From Adiantum capillus-veneris (Eukaryota > Streptophyta > Polypodiopsida > Polypodiales > Pteridaceae): a DNA stretch of 64,000 bases. Shown in pieces: positions 45,934 to 56,892 of the stretch; positions within the stretch are counted from its first letter, which is position 1, and each line of letters starts with the position of its first letter. The position numbers and the translations under genes are program-made. The notes under the pieces were generated by a model. It worked only from the letters and a program-made list of their open reading frames with translations. It was not told the DNA's origin and ran no database searches. The stretch lies in assembly GCA_014529385.2 (NCBI GenBank), contig CM043954.1, positions 6,031,306 through 6,095,305 of the forward strand, in the 5' to 3' direction.

Positions 45934-48002
45934 TTGGGCTAAGGAAAATTCCTTATTCTACTGTGTGGGATGCCCTCTGTGTATGCCTTTGTGCAACAAT
46001 GACTATGTCGTTGCTTATCTATAACAGTGTGCTTGTGGACTGTTCTTGTAGAGAGAAATAACATAATTCAAATCTTGATCCACCTACCTTGTATGTAGCC
46101 GTGACTGTACCAGAGTGACTGACATATGGCACTTTTCCTGTGAATAAACAAAAAAAAAAAAGTTTGTAGACATCAATAACTTACCTCGTCCTTGACAGAG
46201 TAGCTAGTTTTATAGCGGAAGCATATACAATGATGGGGTGTTGTACGTCCATCGTACAAGTACACCATGCATACATATCAAAAAATAATATGCCCTTGGC
46301 TTCAATGACAGTCTCAACCATGTGAGCCCTTGGTATATGTGCCTTGTACAATTACATTGGCATGTATACATCACAATGTGTTATTACATAAACTGTGAGC
46401 TTATATCCACGGAGTGCCAAAGATGTATGCCATTATCATTGATATGAAGTCAATCAATAACACCTTAGCACATAAGAGAAGCCTTGCTTCACATGAAGTC
46501 TGACAAAGCACTTTGATTTGCACATTGAGAAATATTTTTTCAAATAAAAGTTTAAATTACAGAAGAAAGAAACATAATTGAAATTTACTAACCTTGTCGC
46601 CCACTTGTGGCCATGTTTTTATTAATTCATAAGTAAGAAGCTCACTCGAATTTGGCTCATAGCCATATGTACTTCTCGAGTGAGTTAGCGTATGTGTCAT
46701 ATACAAGCTCTCGTGACGTAAAAACTACAGACATCTTGGCAAGTTCCCCCAAGTTCGTATGCTAATAGCATATTCCAAACTTGGGGACCCGTGATGCCAA
46801 ATGCTGAAGAGGAAGCCTTGCTTCACATAAGTACTCATGGAGTTATGGTGCTCATAGCTAGCAGATACTCTTGCCAATTTACAATGTCATAGCAAAAGAA
46901 AGTTGGACTTGTTGAGCATTCAGAGATAATCGACCTTGTCAAATTATACAACGTATTGAAAAAAAAAACTTACAAAGTATGTACTTCATACCTGCTTGGC
47001 TTGATTATAGTTGTCCTTGACCATATAGATTTGTCTTGATCAACGAATGTGTAAGAATAGTTTTCCGAGAATCCATGCTCTAGCAAAACTGCAAATCCAA
47101 AATACAACATAGAGAAATCCCTGTCAGCTTCTCAAGCTGTAACAAGTGGTATTGGGACTTTCCTATCTCGATTATGGCTCATAGCCATTGCACGTCTTAC
47201 ACGATTGATTAAAACAAAGTCCATATTGCACCTTGCCTTTGGAGTAGTTGCCTCTTGCGATAGTGTCAAGTCTAGCAATGGGCCATGTTGATCTCCTTGA
47301 GATGCTAGAGAGGTGGTTTGTACTCAAGATGTTCTTGATTTGGGTTTGCAAACTAATCATTGGTCCTTGCCAAGAATATATGCAACATAATTTTAATGCT
47401 GATGGTAATGGTGACAAGCCGTGCTTTGTGCTTGGAGTGCTTAAAGTGCACTCACTGCTATTGCATGACAGGGGTATACAACATATTATGAAAAATTTTC
47501 CAAAAAAATTAAAATCCATGCATACCTTACGAAGTCCTTATACTGGCTTGCTTCGTTGTCGATCTTTTGCATGTTGCATGACTGTGCATGCCAAGCCAAG
47601 ATTTTCATAGCCTTGAAAATGTGCCATGCAGAATCTTGAGCCTTGATTGAGTACAACAGATTTTTTTGTAGTCTTAATTCCCTTGTTGTCAACATCTGGC
47701 ATGTATGTTGGCTTGTAGCCTTGCCAAAATCTTCAACTGTATCTGCGGATAGGGCCTTGCCAATATCCAACAATATCTATCCTCGGTTGTAGCTTAATTT
47801 GGTCAAGAGAATAATGCTTCTAAACATATTGAATGCTCAAGATCTCTGTAATTGTTAGAAATTTTACAAAAATTTGCTCGTCATCAATTCCTTCGCTGCC
47901 TTGGTGCTTGTTGCCTTGATGATGCTTCTGAGTATGTGCATGTGCAACTCTGACAATCTGTGCCGTGGGAATACTTGAATAAAGGGCGGGGGGGGGGGGG
48001 TG
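43590..48002 (-). other. E6 interior, left part, no gene recognised
   Basis: About 4.4 kb of AT-rich sequence. Frames such as 47172-47519 on the minus strand have no recognisable domain. A GA microsatellite lies at 45855-45931 and a run of 13 G at 47988-48000, directly before E7. Confidence 0.45.
45855..45931. repeat. (GA)n microsatellite
   Basis: About 77 bp of uninterrupted GA repeats. Confidence 0.97.
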
Positions 48003-48709
48003 TGTTAAGTATGGAGCTTGATTTACCCTTGTAATTTTCTGTGGTAAAAGCGCACATTTGTAAGGCCCCCATTATGAGGAGAAGCCATCATGCGTGAATG
48101 AAAATCACTCACCGGAAACCAAAATTTTCACGAACAAGAATCAGGGGCAACTTTAAAGGCCTCGGAATATTATGGCCGGAATATTATGGCCGGACGGCGG
48201 CCGGAAAGTGGTCGGAAAACAACCGGTCGATTGGCCGGTGGTCGGTAGTCAATGGCCGGTGGCCGAATTCAAAAGCGGACTTGTCTTCTCAAGGGCGGCC
48301 ACACATGGGCGGATTGGAGGGTCCGATTTGGACTTATTCGCACAAGGGCGGCTACACATGGCTGTCTCTCATAAGAGAGGGCAGCCCTTTTGGCCTATAA
48401 AAGGAAGCCATTTCTACACACATTTCATAGTGTGAAGTTGATGCAACAAGGTGAGTGTGAGGTGGTGAGAGTGAAGCAAGGCGGGAGCTCCATTAAGGGT
48501 ATAATCCCTTTGTAAACTACTTCTTGTTTTGAAGTACTAAAGCCATTGAGTGGCTGCTTTCCCGTGGACGTAGCCCACATTGGGTGAACCACGTATATCG
48601 TGTGCACTCTCTCTCTCTCTCTACTCTATAATCTCGTGTATATAAATCTGTCTCTCTCCATTAAGTAATCTACTCAATTATCTATTTAGCTACGTCTTAT
48701 TTCCTAACA
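48003..48709 (+). repeat. 5' LTR of E7
   Basis: TGTTAAGTAT...CCTAACA, 707 bp. Contains TGGCCGG-type short repeats (about 48170-48265), the TATA box and a CT run (48608-48622). It lacks about 50 bp present in the 3' LTR around 52910-52945. Confidence 0.95.
48396..48404 (+). promoter_or_regulatory. E7 TATA box
   Basis: TATAAAAGG in GGCCTATAAAAGG, about 300 bp before the LTR end. The same box lies at 53187 in the 3' LTR and, on the minus strand, at about 61028-61034 in E9. It is the likely promoter for the genomic RNA. Confidence 0.75.
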
Positions 48710-48710
48710 A

Positions 48711-48724
48711 CTAGTATCAAAGCA
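48711..48724 (+). promoter_or_regulatory. E7 primer binding site
   Basis: CTAGTATCAAAGCA one base after the 5' LTR. It resembles the initiator-Met site TGGTATCAGAGC with mismatches at the second position and near the end, as seen in some Tork-type elements. Confidence 0.75.
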
Positions 48725-48773
48725 AGGTTTGCTCGTAGCTAAATTATCTCAAGGAAAGGATTCCTTGAATTGA

Positions 48774-51700
48774 GTGGGAGTTATGGTGGAGGAAGGGAAG
48801 CTCAAGATTGAGAAGTTCAACGGCAAAAACTACCAACATTGGAAGATGCAGATTGAAGACTATCTCTACCAGAAGGACCTCTATTTGCCACTAGGCGGTC
48901 TTGCGAAGAAGCCCGCAACAATGGCAGATGAAGCATGGATTGTCCTTGATCGAAAGGCACTGGGAACAATCCGGTTAAGCTTGGCGTCAACTGTGGCCTT
49001 CAATGTTTCGGAGATGAAGACCATGGAGGACTTGATGAAGTCACTTGACGACTTCTACGAGAAACCATCGGCATCCAATAAGGTATTTCTTATGAAGCGC
49101 TTGTTCAATCTAAAGATGGCAGAGAATGGTTCAGTTGCAGAACACCTAAATGACTTTAACACAAACATAAGTCAACTTCGATCAGCGAAAATCAATTTCG
49201 ATGACGAAGTACGAGCTCTCCTTATACTATCATCTCTACCGGATAGTTGGGACAGCCTTGTGATGGCTGTAAGTAATTCTATCTCTGGCACAAATACTCT
49301 TAAGTTTGATGATGTTGTGGGTGTTCTCCTAAGCGAGGAAATGCGAAGGAGAAGCACAGGAGAATCATCAAGTGCTGCACTATCAGTGGAAACAAGAGGA
49401 AGGCTTAAGGAGAGGTTCAAAAACCAAAAGGGTCGTGATCGCTCAAGGCGGAGCAAGTCGCGCACAAAGTCAGTTCTTGAATGTTGGAACTGCGGCAAGA
49501 AGGGCCACGTCAAGAAGGATTGCTGGTCCAAGAAGAAGAAGAAGGAGACAGAGTCTCAAGACAACAAGCCAACATCGGAGGCCAATGTGGCAGGTAAAGT
49601 AGAGCAAGATGCTCTAATTCTCTCATTAGACAATGTGTCTAATTCCTGGATAGTAGATTCCGGGGCTTCATTCCATGCGACACCACACAAACAACATTTC
49701 CAAGACTACACCAAAGGTAATTTTGGGTATGTATACTTGGGAGATGATGAAGCTTGTGAGATTGTCGGCAAAGGTACAGTTTCTGTCAAAACTGCTAACG
49801 GAAATGAATGGAAGCTTAAAGATGTTAGGCATGTTCCTTCTCTTCGCAAAAATTTGATCTCTACAAGACAATTGGACGATGAAGGTCACAACATTGCATT
49901 CGGAAACAAACGGTGGAAGATCTCAAAGGGATCTTTGGTGGTTGCCAAGGGTGAAAAAGTCGGTACACTTTACTTGTGTACTGTTAGCACGCAACCTTCA
50001 GCTTGTGCAGCAACTACAGAAGTTGACAGTGCGGTGTGGCACTACCGACTTGGGCATATGAGTGCCAAAGGAATGCAAATCCTTCAAACAAAGAAGCTTC
50101 TACCAGGTTTGAAAGAAGTGGACTTAGAGTTCTGTGAAGATTGTGTTTATGGTAAACAAAAGAGGATAAAATTTCAAAAATCAGGAAATGAAAGAAAAAA
50201 TAAAAAACTTGAGTTGGTTCATTCTGATGTTTGGGGTCCTGCAAGTACACCATCACTTGGTGGCTCATTGTACTATGTAACATTCATAGACGATGCGACT
50301 AGAAAAACATGGGTTTATGTCATGAAGAATAAATCCGATGTATTTTCCATATTTCAAAGGTGGAAAGCCTTTGTGGAGAATGAAACAGGTACCAAGGTTA
50401 AATGCCTCAGATCCGACAATGGAGGCGAATATTGCAGCCAAGCTTTTGAAATATTTTGTGCTAGCAATGGCATTCAGAGGCAAAGGACAACCCCAAGGAC
50501 ACGTCAACAAAATGGGATTTCGGAAAGGATGAACAGGACAATCATGGAACGAGCACGAAGCATGCGGCTACATGCAGGCCTACCGCTTGAGCTTTGGGCG
50601 GAAGCTGTAAGTACGTCTGTGTACTTAATCAATCGGTCACCCTCAACGGCATTGGATGGGGGAGTTCCAGAAGAGGCATGGACAGGTAAACCGGTGAATT
50701 ATGCATTTCTCAAAGTGTTTGGGTGTGAGGCTTTCATGCACATAGATAGAAGCCTAAGATCAAAGTTAGATGCAAAGTCCAAAAAGTGTTTCTTCATTGG
50801 CTATGGAGAAGGAGACTTTGGGTATCGCCTATGGAATCCTGAAGATGGTAAAATCTTAAGGAGTAGGGATGTAATTTTTAACGAACAAAATATGTACAAA
50901 GATTACTTGGAAAGAAAACAAACAAAAGAAACAGGTGATGAGTACATGGAGCTTGAGGACGGTGAAGACTCAAGGACTGCAAACGGTGACAATGTGCAAC
51001 AACGTCAACCAAATGAGGAGCCTCAACCTATTCCCCGAAGATCTACAAGAGCAAGTAGACCTCCAGAAAGGTTTGTTCCTTCCTTCAACCATCTCTTGAT
51101 CTCAGATTCTGGAGAGCCGGAATCATATGAAGAAGCTATGCAACATGAATCCAAAGAAGAATGGACGAAGAGCATGCAAGTGGAGATGGACTCACTACAT
51201 CGCAAGCAAACATGGGAGTTGGTTGAGTTGCCTAAAGGTAAGCAGGCACTTCAAAACAAATGGGTGTACAAGCTAAAGGAAGAAGAAGGTGGGAAGAAAA
51301 GGTACAAGTCTAGGCTTGTGGTAAAAGGTTTTTCTCAAAAGAAAGGTATTGACTTCAATGAAATATTTTCTCCTGTTGTAAAAATGAACTCAATTAGGCT
51401 TGTCTTAAGCCTTGTGGCTGCTCATGATCTAAATCTCGAGCAAATGGATGTAAATACGGCATTCCCTCACGTTGACTTAGAGGAGGAAATCTACATGCTT
51501 CAACCAAAGGAGTATGAAGTAAAAGGTAAGGAGAAAATGGTTTGCAGATTAAAGAAGAGCTTGTATGGTTTAAAGCAAGCATCAAGACAATGGTACTTGA
51601 AGTTTGATCGATGGATGTTGGATCATGGATTCACAAGATGCAACTCGGATCACTGCGTCTACATGAAGAATTTGGGAGATGGGAAATTCATCATCCTAAT

Positions 51701-52667
51701 GTTGTATGTTGATGACATGTTGATTGCAAGTGCTAACATGCAGGACATCAAAGACCTAAAAGAGGAGCTGTCCAAATCTTTTTCAATGAAAGATTTAGGT
51801 GCTGCAAAGAGGATACTTGGTATGAAAATATCAAGGGACAGGACGAAGAAGACAATAAATCTATCTCAAGAAGATTACATCAAGAAGGTACTAGAAAGGT
51901 TTGCAATGCAAAATGCAAAACCAGTTTCTACACCTTTGGCTGGTCATTTTAAACTAACAAAGGATATGTGTCCAAAGACACAAGAGGAGATAGCCTATAT
52001 GTCTAAACTTCCATATGCTGCAGCGGTAGGTTCTCTAATGTATGCTATGGTCTGGACAAGGCCAGACATTGCACATGCAGTGGGAGTTGTGAGTAGGTTC
52101 ATGGACAACCCAGGTAAAGAGCATTGGCAAGCTGTGAAGTGGATACTTAGGTATCTAAAAGGGACAACAACAAATGCTTTGTATTTTGGAGGAACTGATA
52201 CTTTTCTAGAAGGGTATGCTGATGCAGATATGGCAGGTGACAAAGATACTCGAAGGAGCACTACTGGCTATGTGTTCACGGTTGGAGGCACAACAGTAAG
52301 CTGGGCTTCAAAGCTGCAGAAAGTGGTTTCACTTTCTACCATGGAAGCAGAGTATGTAGCAATGACGGAGGCAAGCAAAGAAATTCTGTGGCTTCACAGA
52401 TTCTTAGAAGAGCTTGGATTCAAACAAGACAATTGTGTCTTGTACAGTGATAGCCAAAGCGCTATCCATCTTGCGAAGAACTCAGCCTTTCATTCAAGGA
52501 CAAAGCACATTGAGGTGAGATATCACTTCATACGCACTCTTTTGGAAGAGGGACAACTAAAGCTAGGAAAGGTGCATACAAGTGAAAATTCTGCAGACAT
52601 GTTTACAAAGGTGGTCAACAAGGAGAAGTTGAGCTTTTGCTCATCTTCAATCGGCATTCAAGGATAA
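48774..52667 (+). CDS. E7 Gag-Pol polyprotein, intact
   Basis: 1297 codons without interruption. A second in-frame ATG at 48783 (MVEEGKLKIEKF) may be the real start. Domains by residue: UBN2-type Gag about 10-200; basic region and CCHC knuckle CWNCGKKGHVKKDC 237-250; protease DSGA 295-298; integrase zinc site H423/H428/C454/C457; catalytic D485, D548 and E584, a DD35E arrangement; RT with D892 and YVDD 978-981; RNase H from about 1120, with YADADMAGD, then STMEAEYVA, then SDSQSAIHLA. The usual AFLHGDL box of RT reads AFPHVDL; E9 also has FPH. All key residues are present, so the protein could drive retrotransposition. Confidence 0.95.
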   Translation: MGVMVEEGKLKIEKFNGKNYQHWKMQIEDYLYQKDLYLPLGGLAKKPATMADEAWIVLDRKALGTIRLSLASTVAFNVSEMKTMEDLMKSLDDFYEKPSASNKVFLMKRLFNLKMAENGSVAEHLNDFNTNISQLRSAKINFDDEVRALLILSSLPDSWDSLVMAVSNSISGTNTLKFDDVVGVLLSEEMRRRSTGESSSAALSVETRGRLKERFKNQKGRDRSRRSKSRTKSVLECWNCGKKGHVKKDCWSKKKKKETESQDNKPTSEANVAGKVEQDALILSLDNVSNSWIVDSGASFHATPHKQHFQDYTKGNFGYVYLGDDEACEIVGKGTVSVKTANGNEWKLKDVRHVPSLRKNLISTRQLDDEGHNIAFGNKRWKISKGSLVVAKGEKVGTLYLCTVSTQPSACAATTEVDSAVWHYRLGHMSAKGMQILQTKKLLPGLKEVDLEFCEDCVYGKQKRIKFQKSGNERKNKKLELVHSDVWGPASTPSLGGSLYYVTFIDDATRKTWVYVMKNKSDVFSIFQRWKAFVENETGTKVKCLRSDNGGEYCSQAFEIFCASNGIQRQRTTPRTRQQNGISERMNRTIMERARSMRLHAGLPLELWAEAVSTSVYLINRSPSTALDGGVPEEAWTGKPVNYAFLKVFGCEAFMHIDRSLRSKLDAKSKKCFFIGYGEGDFGYRLWNPEDGKILRSRDVIFNEQNMYKDYLERKQTKETGDEYMELEDGEDSRTANGDNVQQRQPNEEPQPIPRRSTRASRPPERFVPSFNHLLISDSGEPESYEEAMQHESKEEWTKSMQVEMDSLHRKQTWELVELPKGKQALQNKWVYKLKEEEGGKKRYKSRLVVKGFSQKKGIDFNEIFSPVVKMNSIRLVLSLVAAHDLNLEQMDVNTAFPHVDLEEEIYMLQPKEYEVKGKEKMVCRLKKSLYGLKQASRQWYLKFDRWMLDHGFTRCNSDHCVYMKNLGDGKFIILMLYVDDMLIASANMQDIKDLKEELSKSFSMKDLGAAKRILGMKISRDRTKKTINLSQEDYIKKVLERFAMQNAKPVSTPLAGHFKLTKDMCPKTQEEIAYMSKLPYAAAVGSLMYAMVWTRPDIAHAVGVVSRFMDNPGKEHWQAVKWILRYLKGTTTNALYFGGTDTFLEGYADADMAGDKDTRRSTTGYVFTVGGTTVSWASKLQKVVSLSTMEAEYVAMTEASKEILWLHRFLEELGFKQDNCVLYSDSQSAIHLAKNSAFHSRTKHIEVRYHFIRTLLEEGQLKLGKVHTSENSADMFTKVVNKEKLSFCSSSIGIQG

Positions 52668-52710
52668 GAAGCCAGAATGGAAAGCAGTCACAAGTTTGGT
52701 TTGGAGATCA

Positions 52711-52727
52711 GTCTCCAAGTGGGAGAT
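52711..52727 (+). promoter_or_regulatory. E7 polypurine tract
   Basis: GTCTCCAAGTGGGAGAT directly before the 3' LTR; the AAGTGGGAGAT part is the usual copia plus-strand priming site. Confidence 0.85.
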
Positions 52728-53506
52728 TGTTAAGTATGGAGCCTGATTTACCCTTGTAATTTTCTGTGGTAAAAGCGTACATTTGTAAGGCCCCCATTAT
52801 GAGGAGAAGCCATCGTGCATGAATGAAAATCACTCACCGGAAACCAAAATTTTCACGAACAAGAATCAGGGGCAACTTTAAAGGCCTCGGGGACGGAGGT
52901 TCCCGAGACTTTTTTTTTCGCCGGAATATTCTTTTTTCGCCGGAATATTATGGCCGGACGGCGGCCGAAAAGTGGTTGGAAAACAACCGGTCGGTTGGCC
53001 GGTGGCCGGTAGTCAATGGCCAGTGGCCGGTGGCCGAATTCAATGGCCGGTGGCCGAATTCAAAAGCGGACTTATCTTCTCAAGGGCGGCCACACATGGG
53101 CGGATTGGAGGGTCCGATTTGGACTTATTCGCACAAGGGCGGCTACACATGGCTGTCTCTCATAAGAGAGGGCAGCCCTTTTGGCCTATAAAAGGAGGCC
53201 ATTTCTACACACATTTCATAGTGTGAAGTTGATGCAACAAGGTGAGTGTGAGGTGGTGAGAGTGAAGCAAGGCGGGAGCTCCATTAAGGGTATAATCCCT
53301 TTGTAAACTACTTCTTGTTTTGAAGTACTAAAGCCATTGAGTGGCTGCTTTCCCGTGGACGTAGCCCACATTGGGTGAACCACGTATATCGTGTGTACTC
53401 TCTCTCTCTCTCTCTCTCTACTCTATAATCTCGTGTATATAAATCTGTCTCTCTCCATTAAGTAATCTACTCAATTATCTATTTAGCTACGTCTTATTTC
53501 CTAACA
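52728..53506 (+). repeat. 3' LTR of E7
   Basis: 779 bp. Carries an extra CGCCGGAATATTC-containing block and one more GGTGGCCGAATTCAATGGCC unit than the 5' LTR. Confidence 0.95.
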
Positions 53507-53850
53507 GGGAGGGGGGGGGGGGGGGGGGGGGATGCCCATAAGCGGGCACCCTAATGCTCTCATAATGTGAAAAAGAGAAACTCAAGGACGGCTATGTATA
53601 GGACCGCCTGTGATGGAAGTCTGAGAGTAGACCCTTGGGACCTCACCGATGCCTTGTGCACTTCGTTTTGTGCAAGTCGGGGTCGTCCCCTTCCCCCCTC
53701 ATTGCTAGGGGTGTTGCATCAAAGCTCCCTCCTCGCCTTGGACAACATCTCTAGACACACCAATTTTTCTCCACAGCTCCCTATTGCCTAGTTTGCATGA
53801 GCATGCAGACAAGTGAAGAGGACCACGCCCTTCCCCCCAAAATTAGCCTA
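53507..53850 (-). other. E6 interior, right part, with poly-G
   Basis: A run of 21 G at 53511-53531 forms the right side of the E7 insertion site. The rest is about 300 bp without a recognised gene, between E7 and the E6 primer site. Confidence 0.5.
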
Positions 53851-53863
53851 GCTCTAATACCAA
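53851..53863 (-). promoter_or_regulatory. E6 primer binding site
   Basis: The minus strand reads TTGGTATTAGAGC directly after the short LTR; one mismatch to the initiator-Met site. Confidence 0.7.
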
Positions 53864-54002
53864 TGTAAGACCCTAGGACTACCATGTCCGAATTCTCCAC
53901 CCAACCTCCCTTTATAGCCACCTGAATCTAGGATCCTTTCCCATTGGCAACTGGCCCTTGGGCCGGCCCTTGACCTCCTGGGTTGTTGCTCTTGGCATGA
54001 CA
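53864..54002 (-). repeat. 5' short LTR of E6
   Basis: About 139 bp, partner of 43421-43569. It begins TGTAAGACC and ends GGCATGACA on the plus strand. Confidence 0.7.
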
Positions 54003-54729
54003 TATTTGATGTTTAATTAATTCATGAACCATTCTACAAGTGAGAATGAAAGTGGAAATTACTAGATGTAGAAATTGTGTGTATAACAAGCTTGAAAAGG
54101 AAACTATCTTGTTTCTCCACTTCCAATAGGTCCCAAGGCAAATAGAGTAAGTGGTCAACAAATTGAACTGACCAAAGTTTGAATTTTGATGGAGACAATT
54201 TTCACTTTGCATCAGCTCAGTTTTGGCTTCAAATTTTTTGCTTTCAAAGAAAAAAATATCTGAACCGTTTTTATACGACTATAGATGCTCATAATTTCTA
54301 CCTTGCCAAAAACTTTGTAGATTGCAAAATCACAAGCTTTAGTGTGTGGAAAGTAATGTCCTCCCAATAAAGTAGAGGCTTCAAATTATAGATATAGACT
54401 TTTTTAAAAACAAGGGTGAAGTCAAATTCTCACGAACATAGCATGTAGTAGAGGGACGATGGAGATGTAATAGAGAGTAGCACTCATAGCTTGAGAAAAG
54501 AGGCATTTCAGCCCATGCAGTAAAAGAATGAAATGATTCTTATGCTAGGCGCTTTGATTTGATGCAGTAAAAGAAGCTTTTTGTTGGAGCTTGACTTCAG
54601 CATTTTATGTCAAAGGACATGTTGGATCGTAACTTTTTTGAAAGTTTATCTCTCTTCAAGCTTCCTTTCTCGTATTGATTGCAAACAACTATCCGAGCAA
54701 ATTTTTTGTGGCTAGTCTTCTTTGAATTC
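54003..54729. other. Intergenic between E6 and E8
   Basis: AT-rich, no recognised gene or repeat. Confidence 0.45.
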
Positions 54730-55870
54730 TCTCACACACAGAGATGGCCCAGGGGCCGCACACCGCTCACACACAGTGGCACCACAGTGGAGAAGAGCAA
54801 ATAAGAGAAGGGGGAAGGGGAAAGGACGACACCAAAAATCGGCAATGGTAGCTTCAATTTGATTCAAAAACACCATATACAACCTCCACTTTCACTACAT
54901 AAGAAGGGCACACTCCTCCCTCAGCTTGGCTTCGTCGGCACACACCTCGACAAGCAAAATTTTCCCTTCAATCTTTAGGAAGTTCTCACTGCTAAGAACT
55001 TGTCCAAAACTGCAAAAGAATGGCCTCTTATAGGGTGACCTGCCTATTTTAGGCAACTTCTATTTTTATCAGCCATTGTCGGCTCTTTTTAGCATGCATC
55101 CACATGAACCACTGCTCTTTTTAGCATGCATCCAAATGAACCACTGCCTTGGTAAAATTGTCGGGCATGTCACACCACTGTAGAACACACCCCTTATATG
55201 AGCCATAGCGTCAACGCTATTGGCCCCCAAACAGAAGCACCCAATGCCCTCAAGAAAAGGAAGAAGCCCCTTAAGGTGTGGAAACGAGGTCCACACATGA
55301 TCTACCATATTATCATTGACAAACAACACCATCCAACACCACCAACCACGCTGAAAACGGCCCTCATCGCCCACAACATCCACAAAATTGCCACCTACGG
55401 CCACTACCGCATCAAGCAGTGCGAGATGATGTACCTGCCATAGCCAAGTTTGGCTTAGAGAGCCAACTCTCTCTCTCTCTCTCTCATGAATTCTAAGAGG
55501 CCCTTGGCCCAATACTTATAGCCCAAACCTCCTAGTTCAACCCTCGCATGTGGGGCTACCGTGTGTGCCACGTGGCGGCTCTGGACGAGCTCACCTCATG
55601 GATCTCACAAGATTGAATGCCATGAGTACACAAAAAACCTTTTTTAATCTCCAACTTCAAAGCATTTCCTTCCTCTACCAATTGCTCTAATTCTCGAGCT
55701 GCAAAAACCTACCAAACTATGCTCATGCCGACTCCAATTCCATCCGCCGGCTTTGCATTCCGAAATCATCATGGCTTCAAGCAACCCATCCAAGAAATGG
55801 AGAGATCATCTATGCCATCCCGTTTGCATCGGCTCCTGGCTTCAAACCTTGATACCTCCGTGATCCCAAC
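54730..55870 (-). repeat. 3' LTR of E8
   Basis: Boundaries are approximate. Contains a 32-bp tandem duplication at about 55082-55145 and a CT run at 55468-55486. The minus-strand TATA box is at about 55026-55033. The minus ORF of 147 codons here lies within LTR sequence and is not taken as a gene. Confidence 0.65.
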
Positions 55871-56890
55871 TTTGATCGACGTGTTGTAACTTTCTATGGT
55901 CTACATGTCACATAGCATCCATAAAACTCTAGTGAGTTTGAAAAAACTCATGGCATGCCTACCAATGCAATCAAACCAACATAAAATTGGCCCTCGGTGA
56001 AACTTAAATTGCTCATATCTTGGCCATTTGAACTCTGATTGATGATCCAAAAGGACTGACATGCACATAAGAAAAGCAATTTAGGCCCATGCATTCACAT
56101 GAGCTCTAACCATCCATCTGCATATGCCCAACTTGGCAAGGATATGCAAACCACTCCAAGCTTCAAATTACTGCCATAACTTGCACACTGTAGCTTCATT
56201 TGAGGAGATATCTAGAATAGCTTGTAGACCACACCAAGGGCCATCTTTGGCTCTCCCATTTCTACATTTTTCACCCTTTGACTAGACATGCTTGACAGGC
56301 ACCATGGTAGAGCACTTTGGACGTGAAACCACATAAAGCATACATATCCACTGCTCTTTCTCTGCCCTTGAACTTCAGAGCTGCCTGAACACTTTGGCAT
56401 GCCCTTGAGAGCATGTAAAACTTGGCATTCTTCATTGCATTGAACAAATTTAGCTGCACCATCATTGCCCAAACCCATTGTTGAACATTCATGTTTAAAC
56501 ACAAAAAGCCTTTATTCACCTAGAAATTGCAAAACTAATGAACATTGCGAGAAAACCAAAAACACCACTACGATATGTACAAAATCGTATTCCTACTTCA
56601 TGCTGCCTCTTCTCAAACAAGTTTCCGAACCCCCTACTTCATCAAACCTCCTAGATCAAACACCTGGCATCTCCCTGGCATTGAGCCTCACCCATCCATC
56701 TACAACAACTTTCGATAGTACTATACCCAAGAACGTAGCCATCCATGCACACAATAAGCCCATAGGATTCTTGCACCACTCTGGGCATCACCCTACCTCC
56801 GTTATGATTCAAAAATATCACCACTATGCACACCATGCTGCTGCATATGCACACCTGACCCTCCCTCCCAACCATGTAAAGAGGAGTCTC
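55871..56890 (-). other. E8 interior, 3' part, no gene recognised
   Basis: About 1 kb with only short open frames and no domain. Confidence 0.4.
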
Positions 56891-56892
56891 CC

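Larger units (their letters stand above)
48003..53506 (+). mobile_element. E7: full-length Ty1/copia element, possibly active
   Basis: 5504 bp with LTRs 48003-48709 and 52728-53506, a primer site, a polypurine tract and a single open gag-pol frame. It inserted in a poly-G tract; the 5-bp flanks are GGGTG and GGGAG. The LTRs differ by about a dozen substitutions in some 700 aligned bases plus two indels, suggesting a fairly recent insertion. The protein resembles the Tork/Tnt1-like copia branch (inference from motif wording). E9 at the right edge is a decayed relative in opposite orientation. Confidence 0.96.
43421..54002 (-). mobile_element. E6: inferred element with very short LTRs, split by E7
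   Basis: Two similar short blocks, 43421-43569 and 53864-54002, begin TGTAAGnCCCTnGGAC. The minus strand next to the right block reads TTGGTATTAGAGC, close to the initiator-Met primer site, and the minus strand next to the left block reads AAGGAGGGAGTAATTT, a good polypurine tract. The sequence TATT flanks both outer ends (43417-43420 and 54003-54006). After removing E7 the interior is about 4.8 kb, with no protein motif recognised. A TRIM- or LARD-like non-autonomous element is the best guess. Confidence 0.65.

Noticed and set aside
48098-48435. Overlapping frames in the E7 LTR
   Set aside because: LTR sequence; shared with 52823-53226 only because the LTRs are copies.
55069-55512. 147-codon minus-strand frame
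   Set aside because: Lies within the E8 LTR and is not conserved in the other LTR (59307-59558 differs in frame).
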